This document shows, piece after piece, positions 42,191-50,087 of a stretch of 53,030 nt of DNA; positions within the stretch are counted from its first letter, which is position 1; each line of letters starts with the position of its first letter. A program made the position numbers and the translations under genes. This DNA is from Methanomicrobium sp. Lineage in GTDB: Archaea > Halobacteriota > Methanomicrobia > Methanomicrobiales > Methanomicrobiaceae. The notes under the pieces are model-generated. The model was not told where the DNA came from. It ran no database searches and saw only the letters and a list, made by a program, of their open reading frames with translations. Where the stretch lies: the NCBI GenBank assembly GCA_017412625.1, contig JAFPWZ010000017.1, forward strand, positions 1 through 53,030, read 5' to 3'.

Positions 42191-43054
42191 TTAGATGTAG
42201 GGGTTGCGAAGACCCTTGCCGACACCCATGGTTGCACGTGCTTCGAGTGTCTTCTTGTTCCTGTCGATCTTGCCTGTTGCAAGTTTCGTGACAAGGTCAA
42301 GTCCGGGTTTAACGCTTGCGATGTCCTTGGTCTCGAAGTAGCCTGCCGCTACTGCCTTGGACCAGACATCTTCTCCCTTCTTGGTGCGGACAAAGACCGT
42401 GCTCCATCCGTCGGGGGTTCCTACTGAACCTGTTGAAACATCAGCGAGGTTTGCTACGTAGTCAAGACATACGTGGCATGCCGGCTGCTCATATTTGTGT
42501 GTTGCTCCGAGCGGAATCTGTGTAACTGCTCCGCGTTCGGTGTACACTGTGAATTTACCCTTTCCGATATCCATCTTAACGGCGTTTTCCATCTTTGTAT
42601 TGCAGTGGTCTTCGACGATTGCCTCAAGACCCTGGTACGGGAAGTTCTCCATACAGAAGATACCGATTGCCAGTGCAATCTTGTCGGGCACTTTCCTCAT
42701 ACCGATCGGGTAGAGCTGTGCCTTTCTGAGTGCCTGCATCTGACAGGGTGTACCGACGATACCGACTTTGTCAAGACCGTATGAACGTGTTGCCTCTTTG
42801 ATAAGGCTCATGTTCGGGCTGATTGTGTATTTTGTACCGCGTGCTGCAAGAAGCTCGGCTTTTGTTGTTGCAACGATGGGCTCCGGCTTGAACGGCTCAT
42901 CGCCCGGTCCTGCAACGATTGCTCCGTCGATGATGCCGTTCTCGAGCGCATATGTGAAGAGCTCGGTTACGATACCGCCGTCCTGTGAGCATTTAAGTAT
43001 GTCTGCATCTGTCGCACGTGCACATACTGCTGTCTTGTAATTTCCGAGAACCAT
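42191..43054 (-). CDS. frhB: F420-reducing hydrogenase, beta subunit FrhB
   Basis: A 287-residue flavoprotein that passes electrons from the hydrogenase Fe-S chain to coenzyme F420. Landmarks are [16 protein letters not shown] near the N-terminus, [29 protein letters not shown] and [11 protein letters not shown] with the cluster cysteines, and [17 protein letters not shown]. The start lies one base after the frhG stop, with AAGGAGGTC upstream. In methanogenesis F420H2 is the donor for the two C1-reducing steps. It is the last gene of the operon. Confidence 0.96.
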   Translation of the reverse strand: MVLGNYKTAVCARATDADILKCSQDGGIVTELFTYALENGIIDGAIVAGPGDEPFKPEPIVATTKAELLAARGTKYTISPNMSLIKEATRSYGLDKVGIVGTPCQMQALRKAQLYPIGMRKVPDKIALAIGIFCMENFPYQGLEAIVEDHCNTKMENAVKMDIGKGKFTVYTERGAVTQIPLGATHKYEQPACHVCLDYVANLADVSTGSVGTPDGWSTVFVRTKKGEDVWSKAVAAGYFETKDIASVKPGLDLVTKLATGKIDRNKKTLEARATMGVGKGLRNPYI

Positions 43055-43055
43055 T

Positions 43056-44012
43056 TTACTGACCTCCTTTACCCATTACAGTTGCGATAAGTTCTCCGAT
43101 TGATTCGAACTGTCCTATGACGTCGAAGCTGAAGAAGCTTCTCGGGCACTGTGCATAACATGCACCGCATTTGATACACATCTCGCGGTCAACGTTGGGC
43201 TTACCTGCCTGCATTGATACTGCACGGACAGGACATGATGCGGCACATGTTCCGCATCCCATACAGAGACCCTGGTTGATGACATCGACCATTAAGTCGC
43301 ATCCGCAGGCTTCGGTTCCGCGTTTCGGAAGCTCCATGAGCGGCTTTAAGTAAGCTGCCGCAAGGGCCTTCTGTGACTCGTCGCCTCTGAGAAGCAGGTA
43401 TGCCATTAAACAGACATTTCTGATTGCTTCCGTGCCCGGCGGACATGACGGGAGATAGAGATCCACATCGATTAAGTCGCCGATAGGTACGAATGACTCA
43501 TGCTGGGGCTGGTTCCACTGACCGCCGCGGCTGAATCTTGTTATGTTTCCATATGCTGCACATCCACCGAGAGCAACGACAACTTTCGATTTCTCTCTGG
43601 TTTCTTTAATTTCTCTAACGGAACACTCATCCTGGAGACAGACCGAACCTTCTACCAGTGCTACATCCATCTCTGGGATGTGCCTTACATCTGCAAGTGT
43701 AAGACAGTAGACAAGGTCAGCGTAGTCATCCAGAATCTTGAATAATCCCTCGTAGTTATCTGCAAGAGATATAAGACATCCGGTACATCCGGACATATGA
43801 ACGTGTCCAACGGTAATTTTTTCTACCACAGGCTTATCCTCCTTTATTTTTGCATCCTGTATTCGATTAACCTTCACATCTTCGGGTTTTGAAGCAGGCT
43901 TTGCGGCTGCCGTTTTACCTGCAGCGGGCTCGCTTCTCTTCTCGGGAGCTGCTTTTGATTCAGCTTCCTGATCACCCGTGAAGATCTGTTTGAGACGTGA
44001 TAGCAGTCCCAT
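43056..44012 (-). CDS. frhG: F420-reducing hydrogenase, gamma subunit FrhG, with N-terminal extension
   Basis: A 318-residue small hydrogenase subunit carrying three [4Fe-4S] clusters. The proximal cluster cysteines are in [16 protein letters not shown] and PSCPPGTEA; ferredoxin-like clusters follow as [11 protein letters not shown] and [11 protein letters not shown]. The family region begins at about residue 63. Residues 1-61 are extra: [11 protein letters not shown] can form an amphipathic helix, followed by a Lys/Glu/Ala/Pro linker. This long form starts at ATG 44012 inside frhD (41-base overlap), with GGGGTGG upstream. A GTG at 43829 (codon 62), eight bases after GGAGG, would give the usual 257-residue subunit. 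Confidence 0.93.
   Translation of the reverse strand: MGLLSRLKQIFTGDQEAESKAAPEKRSEPAAGKTAAAKPASKPEDVKVNRIQDAKIKEDKPVVEKITVGHVHMSGCTGCLISLADNYEGLFKILDDYADLVYCLTLADVRHIPEMDVALVEGSVCLQDECSVREIKETREKSKVVVALGGCAAYGNITRFSRGGQWNQPQHESFVPIGDLIDVDLYLPSCPPGTEAIRNVCLMAYLLLRGDESQKALAAAYLKPLMELPKRGTEACGCDLMVDVINQGLCMGCGTCAASCPVRAVSMQAGKPNVDREMCIKCGACYAQCPRSFFSFDVIGQFESIGELIATVMGKGGQ
43829..43844 (-). promoter_or_regulatory. Internal ribosome-binding site and GTG start in frhG
   Basis: AAGGAGGAT at 43844-43836 lies eight bases before the in-frame GTG (43829-43827) and directly before the conserved FrhG domain ([14 protein letters not shown]). It is the strongest SD in the gene and would begin a short isoform. 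Confidence 0.6.
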
Positions 44013-44505
44013 AATCCACCCCTACTTCGGCAAGTGCTAACTGCATTGCCTTCGGAATGGCCTTTCTTACGCTTTCAGTGACCCAGAACTCCGCGTCTTC
44101 CGACTCGTTGTCGATCTGGGATATGTCAATGCTTTGCGGCTGGCATCCGAAGATAACCACATCGGTTTTCTGTGCTATCTCCTGCAAAGGCTCTTTGAGT
44201 CCCCATGAATGAGGATCCGTATATGCGCCCGGCATCAGAATGTCGGGTGTTGCACGGGTAATCTCTCCGGGTTCTCCGCCGAAGTCCATTATATCTATGA
44301 TTACCATCTTTTTCACAGGCATTTCGGACTGTGCAATCATGGTAAAGAGAAAGTGCGGACCTGCAAGACCTGCGTCCAGAACTTTTACGTTATCGGGGAG
44401 ATCGAGCTTCTTCAGTTCCGCAATAACGGCGGGACCGAATCCGTCATCGGTCTGGAGCGGGTTTCCGCATCCGATAATCATGTTCTCCGCATACCAGTCA
44501 GACAT
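43972..44505 (-). CDS. frhD: Hydrogenase maturation endopeptidase FrhD
   Basis: A 177-residue peptidase of the HybD/HycI type that removes the C-terminal peptide of FrhA after nickel insertion. The metal-binding acidic residues are seen in IGCGNPLQTDDGFGP and VLDAGLAG, with further conserved DIMDFGGEPG and DPHSWGLKEPL. GTG 44511 opens the frame; ATG 44505 is preferred. It lies 10 bases after frhA and overlaps the long form of frhG. Confidence 0.92.
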   Translation of the reverse strand: MSDWYAENMIIGCGNPLQTDDGFGPAVIAELKKLDLPDNVKVLDAGLAGPHFLFTMIAQSEMPVKKMVIIDIMDFGGEPGEITRATPDILMPGAYTDPHSWGLKEPLQEIAQKTDVVIFGCQPQSIDISQIDNESEDAEFWVTESVRKAIPKAMQLALAEVGVDYGTAITSQTDLHG

Positions 44506-44515
44506 CAACACTCAC

Positions 44516-45886
44516 TCACTGAACAAGCTTCTGGGCCACTACCTTCTTCTCTTCATCGACCACCATCATGTGTGTTGCGCATGATACACATGGGTCGTAG
44601 GCACGAACAATGACCTCTGCAAGCTGCCACGGCGCTCCTTCGAGTGCACGGCTGACTGTCGGGAAGTTCCATGTGGTCGGCACAAGAAGTGAATACCACT
44701 GAACACGTCCGTCTTTGACCTTTGCAAGGTGTACATCTGTTCCGCGCGGAGCTTCGTTTGCTGCCCATCCGAGTGAACCGTCACCCTGCGGGATCTCATC
44801 CGCTACGACAGGTCCTGATGTGTTGAGTGCGTCAACTGCATCCATCATTGCGTATAAGCAGTCCGGATATTCCATCTGACGGGCGATCTGGAGTCCCATT
44901 GCGCCCTTTCTGTCATAGTTGCGGAAGATTGCAAGACGTGCACGCGGACCGACCTCTACAGGTGCTCCGTCATAGAGAGGAACAGCCGTACAGGCTTCCA
45001 TCTGCGGCCATGCTTTTGCACCCGCGGGTGTTGTTGCCTTGTTCGGGTAGTTGGGGTCATCGAGTGTGATGTCCTGCTGTCCCATGTACCAGTCCCACGG
45101 TCTGACTTCTGTCCAGCGCTCGGGGAACCACTTGGGGTCCGCGTCAAGGTTTGTGCTTGCGTAGAGCGGGTCTACAGCCATGTAACCCTGGTCGTGGAAA
45201 CCGAACTTCTCGTTCTTCTCGACTTCGTAGCTGCTTGCAACGGATGCAGTGCTGCGGTTGTCCCAGTCCTTGAAGACGGAGATCATGAAGTCCATGTGTG
45301 CACGTGCAAGCTCTGAGCCCTCTTTTGCGAGGTCATAGATCTTGGATTTTGCACGCGGGGTGATATTCTTGTACATACCGCCGATACGGGGGTTGCTCGG
45401 GTGAATAGGTTCACCGCCGGCAATCTCGCCGATGGTCTGTCCGATCTCACGGAGTCTCTGGATACGCAATGCAACTGAGCGTACGGGTTCCTCCTTTGAG
45501 AACGGGTTGATGTGAATATCAGTTCCCGGAAGATACATATCCGGAAGTGAAAGGATGTTATGCAGTGCAATACTGTGCAGTTTGTTTGCACACTGCAGGA
45601 TTATACGCAGAAGGTATGCATCATCCGGAATTTCACAGCCGATTGAACCTTCCATTGCCTCGATACCGGCAAGGGTGTGTGCAACCGGACATATTCCACA
45701 GACACGCGATGAGATCTTGGGTGCCTGATGCATTGTCTTTCCAACTGCGAGTTTCTCGATACCCCTGACAGGTGTAATACTGAGCCAGTCTCCACGTTCG
45801 ATTATGCCCTCATCGTTTACTTTAAGGACAAGTTTCGTGTGACCCTCATGTCTTGTGGTTGGGGAAATCTCTACAACTTTCGACAA
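44516..45886 (-). CDS. frhA: F420-reducing hydrogenase, alpha (NiFe) subunit FrhA
   Basis: A 456-residue catalytic subunit. The active-site cysteines are in SSRVCGICPVAHTLAG near the N-terminus and DPCVSCATH near the C-terminus; all are cysteine, with no in-frame TGA, so this is not a selenocysteine form. The 17 residues after ATH are the peptide removed by FrhD. The frame is open to 45967, but TTG 45886 gives the normal N-terminus (SKVVEISPTTRHEGHTK) and has GAGG eight bases upstream; the long start would add 27 cysteine-containing residues without support. First gene of frhADGB. Confidence 0.97.
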   Translation of the reverse strand: MSKVVEISPTTRHEGHTKLVLKVNDEGIIERGDWLSITPVRGIEKLAVGKTMHQAPKISSRVCGICPVAHTLAGIEAMEGSIGCEIPDDAYLLRIILQCANKLHSIALHNILSLPDMYLPGTDIHINPFSKEEPVRSVALRIQRLREIGQTIGEIAGGEPIHPSNPRIGGMYKNITPRAKSKIYDLAKEGSELARAHMDFMISVFKDWDNRSTASVASSYEVEKNEKFGFHDQGYMAVDPLYASTNLDADPKWFPERWTEVRPWDWYMGQQDITLDDPNYPNKATTPAGAKAWPQMEACTAVPLYDGAPVEVGPRARLAIFRNYDRKGAMGLQIARQMEYPDCLYAMMDAVDALNTSGPVVADEIPQGDGSLGWAANEAPRGTDVHLAKVKDGRVQWYSLLVPTTWNFPTVSRALEGAPWQLAEVIVRAYDPCVSCATHMMVVDEEKKVVAQKLVQ

Positions 45887-45939
45887 ATTAATCGCCTCAT
45901 TTAAATATTTTTGTTCAAATGTCTGTACTTTGGTGTAAA

Positions 45940-45969
45940 AACACACGTTAAATTTATTGCAACACACGT
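45940..45969. promoter_or_regulatory. Direct repeats upstream of frhA
   Basis: AACACACGT occurs at 45940-45948 and 45961-45969, exactly 21 bases apart, around a TATA-like AATAAATTTAAC on the frhA strand. Two helical turns of spacing at a promoter suggests an activator or repressor site. Confidence 0.5.
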
Positions 45970-46047
45970 ACCTGAAACCATACGGTTCAGTACGCTAAGT
46001 AAAATTTCAGTGTTGCTTTAAAAAAGGCTTTCGTTGTTAACGCAGGA

Positions 46048-46091
46048 TTTTGCTACGTTTTTTCAGTTTCGTGTTACTTTATGTAGCAAAA
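46048..46091. repeat. 9-bp inverted repeat upstream of frhA
   Basis: TTTTGCTAC at 46048-46056 and GTAGCAAAA at 46083-46091 are perfect complements with 26 bases between. They lie between mptA and frhA, about 200 bases upstream of frhA. Confidence 0.45.
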
Positions 46092-46109
46092 CTACCGACA
46101 ATGACAGTT

Positions 46110-46123
46110 TGTTAAGCTTAACA
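46110..46123. promoter_or_regulatory. 14-bp palindrome upstream of frhA
   Basis: TGTTAAGCTTAACA is a perfect palindrome, differing from the TTCACAATTGTGAA sites elsewhere in the window. It may belong to frh regulation or to the 3' region of mptA. Confidence 0.45.
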
Positions 46124-46147
46124 GGTTTGATAAATATATTTTGTGGC

Positions 46148-46174
46148 TGAATTTGCCTTTGAATTGCAAATTCA
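46148..46174 (-). terminator. Hairpin across the mptA stop codon
   Basis: On the minus strand TGAATTTGC and GCAAATTCA form a perfect 9-base stem with a 9-base loop. The first three bases are the mptA stop TGA. An AT-rich stretch follows, so it can act as a terminator or mRNA end-stabiliser. Confidence 0.55.
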
Positions 46175-47110
46175 GGATGTTTCCTGGAGTTCTGCACGAA
46201 GTTCCGCGATTGTTGCTTTTCGTTCCGCGTATGCATCGTGCTGGTGTATGCTTTCCTTGTTTGTCTGGCGGATTCTTATAAGCGAGTCGCCGGGGAGGAA
46301 GGAGAAGTCGTTTACGACACGTTTTGCCATCTCGCGGACGCAGTCCTCGACGAAGCGTGCGTTTTTGTGGGCATTGAGTACGACATAGCTCTCGTCGCCG
46401 CGTTTGAGGAGCTCGTATATTTTTGCGCTCATGGAGTCCTTAAGGATTGCAATGATGTCTTCGAGGTTGACGCACTGGTCGTCGTCGGTCTCGATGCAGA
46501 GGAAGCCTTCTCCGCGCTGGTTGTGTGTCGCCATCGGGACGGCACGGAGGAACTCTTCGATCTTGGAGTCCTCGATCTTGAGATCTCTGAGTTTTGAGGC
46601 GGCAATCTCTTTCATTATATTCTGTGCACAGGGACATGCCGTAATGCCCGTGACCTCGGCTCCGATGCTCTTTCTGACAATCGGGTTTGATTTGTTTCTC
46701 TGCGCAATTGCGCTGGCGACGACTTTTACGACCTCGTCGCATTCCGTTCCCGAGACAGGCGTCTGGCGTCTCATCATGTAGGTGCTGTTCATCCTGACTT
46801 CGGTGCGGTCGGAGTATTCGTGGTGATCCAGAAGTTTTCTGGCGACCGAGTTGCATACGTCCTCGATGCCGTTGACCTTTCCCTGAACCGCCTGCTGCAG
46901 TACTTCGTCGATTACTTCGAAGTTGCGGGACATGTTGGCGCCCTTGAGGCTGCTTGGGAGGTCGACGAAGACATCGAAACTGGATATGAATATCACGGGT
47001 CTCTTTCCGGGTCTGGCAACTTCAACGAGTTTTTTGACGTTCTTGACGCCTACTCTTGTCAGATTGATTCTTACTTCCGGCAGAGTAGACTGGGTGTCCG
47101 GTAATTCCAT
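46172..47110 (-). CDS. mptA: GTP cyclohydrolase MptA (methanopterin biosynthesis)
   Basis: A 312-residue archaeal Fe2+-dependent GTP cyclohydrolase (type IB/FolE2-like) that makes 7,8-dihydro-D-neopterin 2',3'-cyclic phosphate, the first step to tetrahydromethanopterin. Signatures include PVIFISSFDVFVDLPSSLKG, VSGTECDEV, GAEVTGITACPCAQNIM with the metal-binding cysteine region, and MATHNQRGEG. The product is cleaved by MptB, not encoded here. It precedes the frh operon on the same strand but a 285-base gap with its own signals separates them. Confidence 0.95.
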   Translation of the reverse strand: MELPDTQSTLPEVRINLTRVGVKNVKKLVEVARPGKRPVIFISSFDVFVDLPSSLKGANMSRNFEVIDEVLQQAVQGKVNGIEDVCNSVARKLLDHHEYSDRTEVRMNSTYMMRRQTPVSGTECDEVVKVVASAIAQRNKSNPIVRKSIGAEVTGITACPCAQNIMKEIAASKLRDLKIEDSKIEEFLRAVPMATHNQRGEGFLCIETDDDQCVNLEDIIAILKDSMSAKIYELLKRGDESYVVLNAHKNARFVEDCVREMAKRVVNDFSFLPGDSLIRIRQTNKESIHQHDAYAERKATIAELRAELQETS

Positions 47111-47363
47111 TGATTTTTACCTCATAGCTGTGCGCACGCGGGAAGCGGCGGGAATCTTCGCACCATGGCCTCCGTTGAATTTTCTTTCGGAGCGGACGGT
47201 TATGATTGCGGTTTTGACCTGTTTTTTCCGCAATTCCGAATCACTCTCAAAGATCCCGCTGCGCATCTTTGTAGTGCTTTATGTTTTTGTAATCAGTGAT
47301 ATAATATTTATGAAAATGCGTTACACTCTTACAAATGAGTTTACTCGATAATTCGGTGATTAT

Positions 47364-47759
47364 ATGATAAACAGGGATGTTCTGGCGGATTATTTTTCCG
47401 AAAAACGCGGCGGCGGAAATGTGTGCGTGATTGGATACGGCGCGGAGGGTGCCGAATGTGCGGATTGCCTTCGCGGGATTGGTATAGATGCGGTTGTGGG
47501 CGTCCGCCCCGGACCCAGCTGGGAGAGGGCGTCAATTGCGGGTTTTGAGGTCTATTTCATATCCGATGCGGTCGCTATGAGCGATCTCGTGCTGATTACG
47601 CATCCGCCCGATATTTTTGAGGCAATTTTCCCGCGTTTCATAAGACCTTATCTGAAAGAGGGGCAGGAACTGCTGTTTACCGACGCGGGCTGCCTTGAGC
47701 TTATGGGCCGCGGTGATTTTGCCTGCCCCGAGGGTACGGGCATTAAGTGCATTGAGTAA
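47364..47759 (+). CDS. Solitary ketol-acid-reductoisomerase-like Rossmann domain
   Basis: A 131-residue protein covering only the N-terminal NAD(P)-binding domain of ketol-acid reductoisomerase. Matching parts are NVCVIGYGAEGAECADCLR with the Gly-x-Gly-x-x-Gly loop, GIDAVVGVRPGPSW, GFEVYFISDAVAMSDLVLI, THPPDIFEAIF and YLKEGQELLF. The catalytic C-terminal helical domain is absent, and the frame ends normally rather than by frameshift. It may bind a nucleotide in another role, or be a stable relic. The final codons (Lys-Cys-Ile-Glu-stop) are the first copy of a 15-base tandem repeat. Confidence 0.72.
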   Translation: MINRDVLADYFSEKRGGGNVCVIGYGAEGAECADCLRGIGIDAVVGVRPGPSWERASIAGFEVYFISDAVAMSDLVLITHPPDIFEAIFPRFIRPYLKEGQELLFTDAGCLELMGRGDFACPEGTGIKCIE

Positions 47760-47840
47760 AAGTGCATTGAGTAAAAGTGCATTGAGTAAAAGTGCATTGA
47801 GTAAAAGTGTATTGAACAAAAGTGCAAAAGTGTATTGAAC
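47746..47840 (+). repeat. 5 x 15-bp tandem repeat across a stop codon
   Basis: Four exact copies of AGTGCATTGAGTAAA (47746-47805), one variant (47806-47820) and partial units to 47840. The first copy contains the last codons TGC ATT GAG and the TAA at 47757-47759. As the unit is a multiple of three, every copy would again read Cys-Ile-Glu-stop in the same frame. Confidence 0.92.
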
Positions 47841-47895
47841 AGTGTTCGGTACGAAAAAGTATTATTTTTAGTTTTTAACGCCGTCTCAGCCGCTT

Positions 47896-49968
47896 TCAGA
47901 ATCTCATGAGCGCCGTTGTGGAGTTGTACCATTCGTCCATCTCGGACTTTGAGATTGTTATTGCAGTGCCGTCGGCCTTTATCTTCATGGAATCGCCGCC
48001 GACCGTTCCTATTTCTCTTACGCCTTTGGGGGTCGCTCCTTCGTATGCCACGAGGAATCTGCCGTAGGACTCCGAGAATAATTCGGCGAATGCGCCTGCC
48101 TTTGTGCCGTTTACGTCGATGCTGCACTGCGGCGCAAACGATGCGAGCGTTCCGACAAGACCGCCTCTGGAGATATCGGTCGCGGATTTTACGATGCCTT
48201 TGTTGACAAGTTCGCGGACTTCCTTAAGGACGGAGACGTCGGGAATCGAGGGGGCAGTGCCGCCGCACTTAGTTACGAGGTCGAGCATCGAGCCGCCGTA
48301 TTCTTCCTTTGTCTCTCCGAGGATTCCGAGTTTCATGCCCGCGGTCGGTCTGACGAACTTTCTGACCGCACCTTTTCCCGCCATGCCTATGGACGGGGTC
48401 GGCAGGATGCGGGTCTTGAGCTCGTCGGATTCGTTGTAGAGGGAGACGTTTCCGCCGACTACCGGGACGTCGAGTCTGCGGCACATGTCGCCCATACCGC
48501 GGACGCACTCGGAAATCTGCCAGAATATCTCCTCGCGGACGGGGCTTGCGAAGTTGAGGCAGTCGACGACGCAGAGCGGTTCGGCGCCCATTGCCGCGAG
48601 GTTTGCGGCATTCTCGTAGACCGTGTTTGCGCTGCCCTCATACGGCTTGAGTGCAATCTGACGCGGACAGCAGCCGCATGTGAGGTAGAGACCCGCATCG
48701 CCGAGTTTGACGCAGGCGGCGCCGCCTTCCTTCGAGACCGTTCTGAGTTGAACGTCGCTGTCGTACTGGCGGAAGACCCATTCCTTCGAGGCGATGTCGG
48801 GGTGCGAGATGATAAGTCTGCAGAGCTCTTTGATATCCGCGGTCGGTTTCTTATACGCTTTTTCGGCGGAGTAGGGCTTTGCGGGCCATGACTCCTCGGG
48901 ATTGCCGCCGACGAGAAGGTCGATGGGAAGGTCGCAGACGGTCTTTCCTTTGAATGTGACGATGTATCTCGGCTCTTTGATGACCTCTCCGATGTCGCTC
49001 CATTTGAGGTCGTATTTCTCGATGATGGAGGTCATGAGCGGGATGTCCTGCGGCATTACCTCGATGAGCATCCTCTCCTGTGACTCGGCGAGCATAATCT
49101 CGACCTCGTTCATGCCGTTCTCGCGGAGGTGAACCTTATCCGCCTCAATCCTTGCGCCGAAAGAGCTGGACATCTCGGAGGATGCGCCCGCAAGTCCCGC
49201 GGCACCGAGGTCGCGGCACGAGAGGACCTTGCCCGTCGCCGTCATCTCCATGGTGGCTTCGATAAGGAGTTTTTCGGTGTATGGGTCGCCGACCTGAACG
49301 GCGGGTCTGTCAGCCGCTTCGGCATCCTCGGATAAGTCGCGGGATGCGAAGGATGCGCCGCCCAGTCCGTCCCTTCCCGTCGATGATCCGTATAGGAGCA
49401 GGCGGCTGCCGGGGGTCTTGACACGCGCAGTCAGGTATTTGTCCGGGGAGACGACGCCGACGCAGACCACGTTTACGAGCGGGTTGCCGCTGTAGTTCTC
49501 GTCGAAGGTGAGTTCGCCGCGAACGACGGGTACGCCGATACAGTTTCCGTAGTCGCCGACGCCGGCGATGACGTGCTCGAAGAGGTAGCGGTTCTTCTCG
49601 CCTTTAAGGTCGCCGAAGTAGAGCGGGTCCATGAGGGCGATGGGGCGCGATCCCATCGAGATGATATCCCTTACGATACCGCCGACGCCGGTCGCCGATC
49701 CGTCGTAGGGGTCGACGTAACTCGGGTGGTTGTGCGATTCCATGCCGATTGCTATCGCGATGTCGTCGGAAAACGCGACAATCGCCGCATCGTCGCCGGG
49801 TCCCAGCAGGACATTTTTGCCCGTGGTCGGCATGGTGCGCAGAAGTTTCTTTGTGGAGCGGTATGAGCAGTGCTCACTCCAGAGGTTCTCAAAACACGCC
49901 GCTTCCAAATCGGTGAGTTTTCGTCCGATTTTATTTTGAATGAATTCAACGTCACTCGAACATAGCAT
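47896..49968 (-). CDS. purL: Phosphoribosylformylglycinamidine synthase subunit PurL
   Basis: A 690-residue small-type PurL, which uses ATP and ammonia from PurQ to make FGAM in purine synthesis. It shows the family signature ENLWSEHCSYRSTK near the N-terminus, IAIGMESHNHPSYVDPYDG, GVGGIVRDIISMGSRPIAL, the repeated half with GGNVSLYNE, and SATDISRGGLVGTLASF. Purine subunits PurQ and PurS are not adjacent. ATG at 49968 is close to a TATA-like region at about 49988-50000. A 3 x 12-base repeat lies between this gene and the divergent aIF2-beta. Confidence 0.95.
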   Translation of the reverse strand: MLCSSDVEFIQNKIGRKLTDLEAACFENLWSEHCSYRSTKKLLRTMPTTGKNVLLGPGDDAAIVAFSDDIAIAIGMESHNHPSYVDPYDGSATGVGGIVRDIISMGSRPIALMDPLYFGDLKGEKNRYLFEHVIAGVGDYGNCIGVPVVRGELTFDENYSGNPLVNVVCVGVVSPDKYLTARVKTPGSRLLLYGSSTGRDGLGGASFASRDLSEDAEAADRPAVQVGDPYTEKLLIEATMEMTATGKVLSCRDLGAAGLAGASSEMSSSFGARIEADKVHLRENGMNEVEIMLAESQERMLIEVMPQDIPLMTSIIEKYDLKWSDIGEVIKEPRYIVTFKGKTVCDLPIDLLVGGNPEESWPAKPYSAEKAYKKPTADIKELCRLIISHPDIASKEWVFRQYDSDVQLRTVSKEGGAACVKLGDAGLYLTCGCCPRQIALKPYEGSANTVYENAANLAAMGAEPLCVVDCLNFASPVREEIFWQISECVRGMGDMCRRLDVPVVGGNVSLYNESDELKTRILPTPSIGMAGKGAVRKFVRPTAGMKLGILGETKEEYGGSMLDLVTKCGGTAPSIPDVSVLKEVRELVNKGIVKSATDISRGGLVGTLASFAPQCSIDVNGTKAGAFAELFSESYGRFLVAYEGATPKGVREIGTVGGDSMKIKADGTAITISKSEMDEWYNSTTALMRF

Positions 49969-50004
49969 AAGTACAGAAATTATGTGCCTTAAGAAAAGAT
50001 AATA

Positions 50005-50040
50005 CGTGCAGATTAATGTGCGGATTAACGTGCAGATTAA
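50005..50040. repeat. 3 x 12-bp tandem repeat between purL and aIF2-beta
   Basis: CGTGCAGATTAA, TGTGCGGATTAA and CGTGCAGATTAA follow one another in the divergent promoter region, upstream of the TATA box CACTATAAAAT of aIF2-beta and of the purL promoter. Confidence 0.8.
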
Positions 50041-50087
50041 TTCCCATAACGAGTAGTTATTACACTATAAAATCCAACAATATATTC

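Noticed and set aside
44516-45886. Selenocysteine version of FrhA
   Set aside because: Both active-site motifs have plain cysteine codons and there is no in-frame TGA before the true stop.
45887-45967. Longer FrhA starting at 45967
   Set aside because: The added 27 residues are not part of the family, and the TTG at 45886 has a well-placed SD and the conserved N-terminus.
47111-47363. A small gene between mptA and the KARI-like gene
   Set aside because: The open frame there is mainly the antisense of mptA and has no start signal or known motif.
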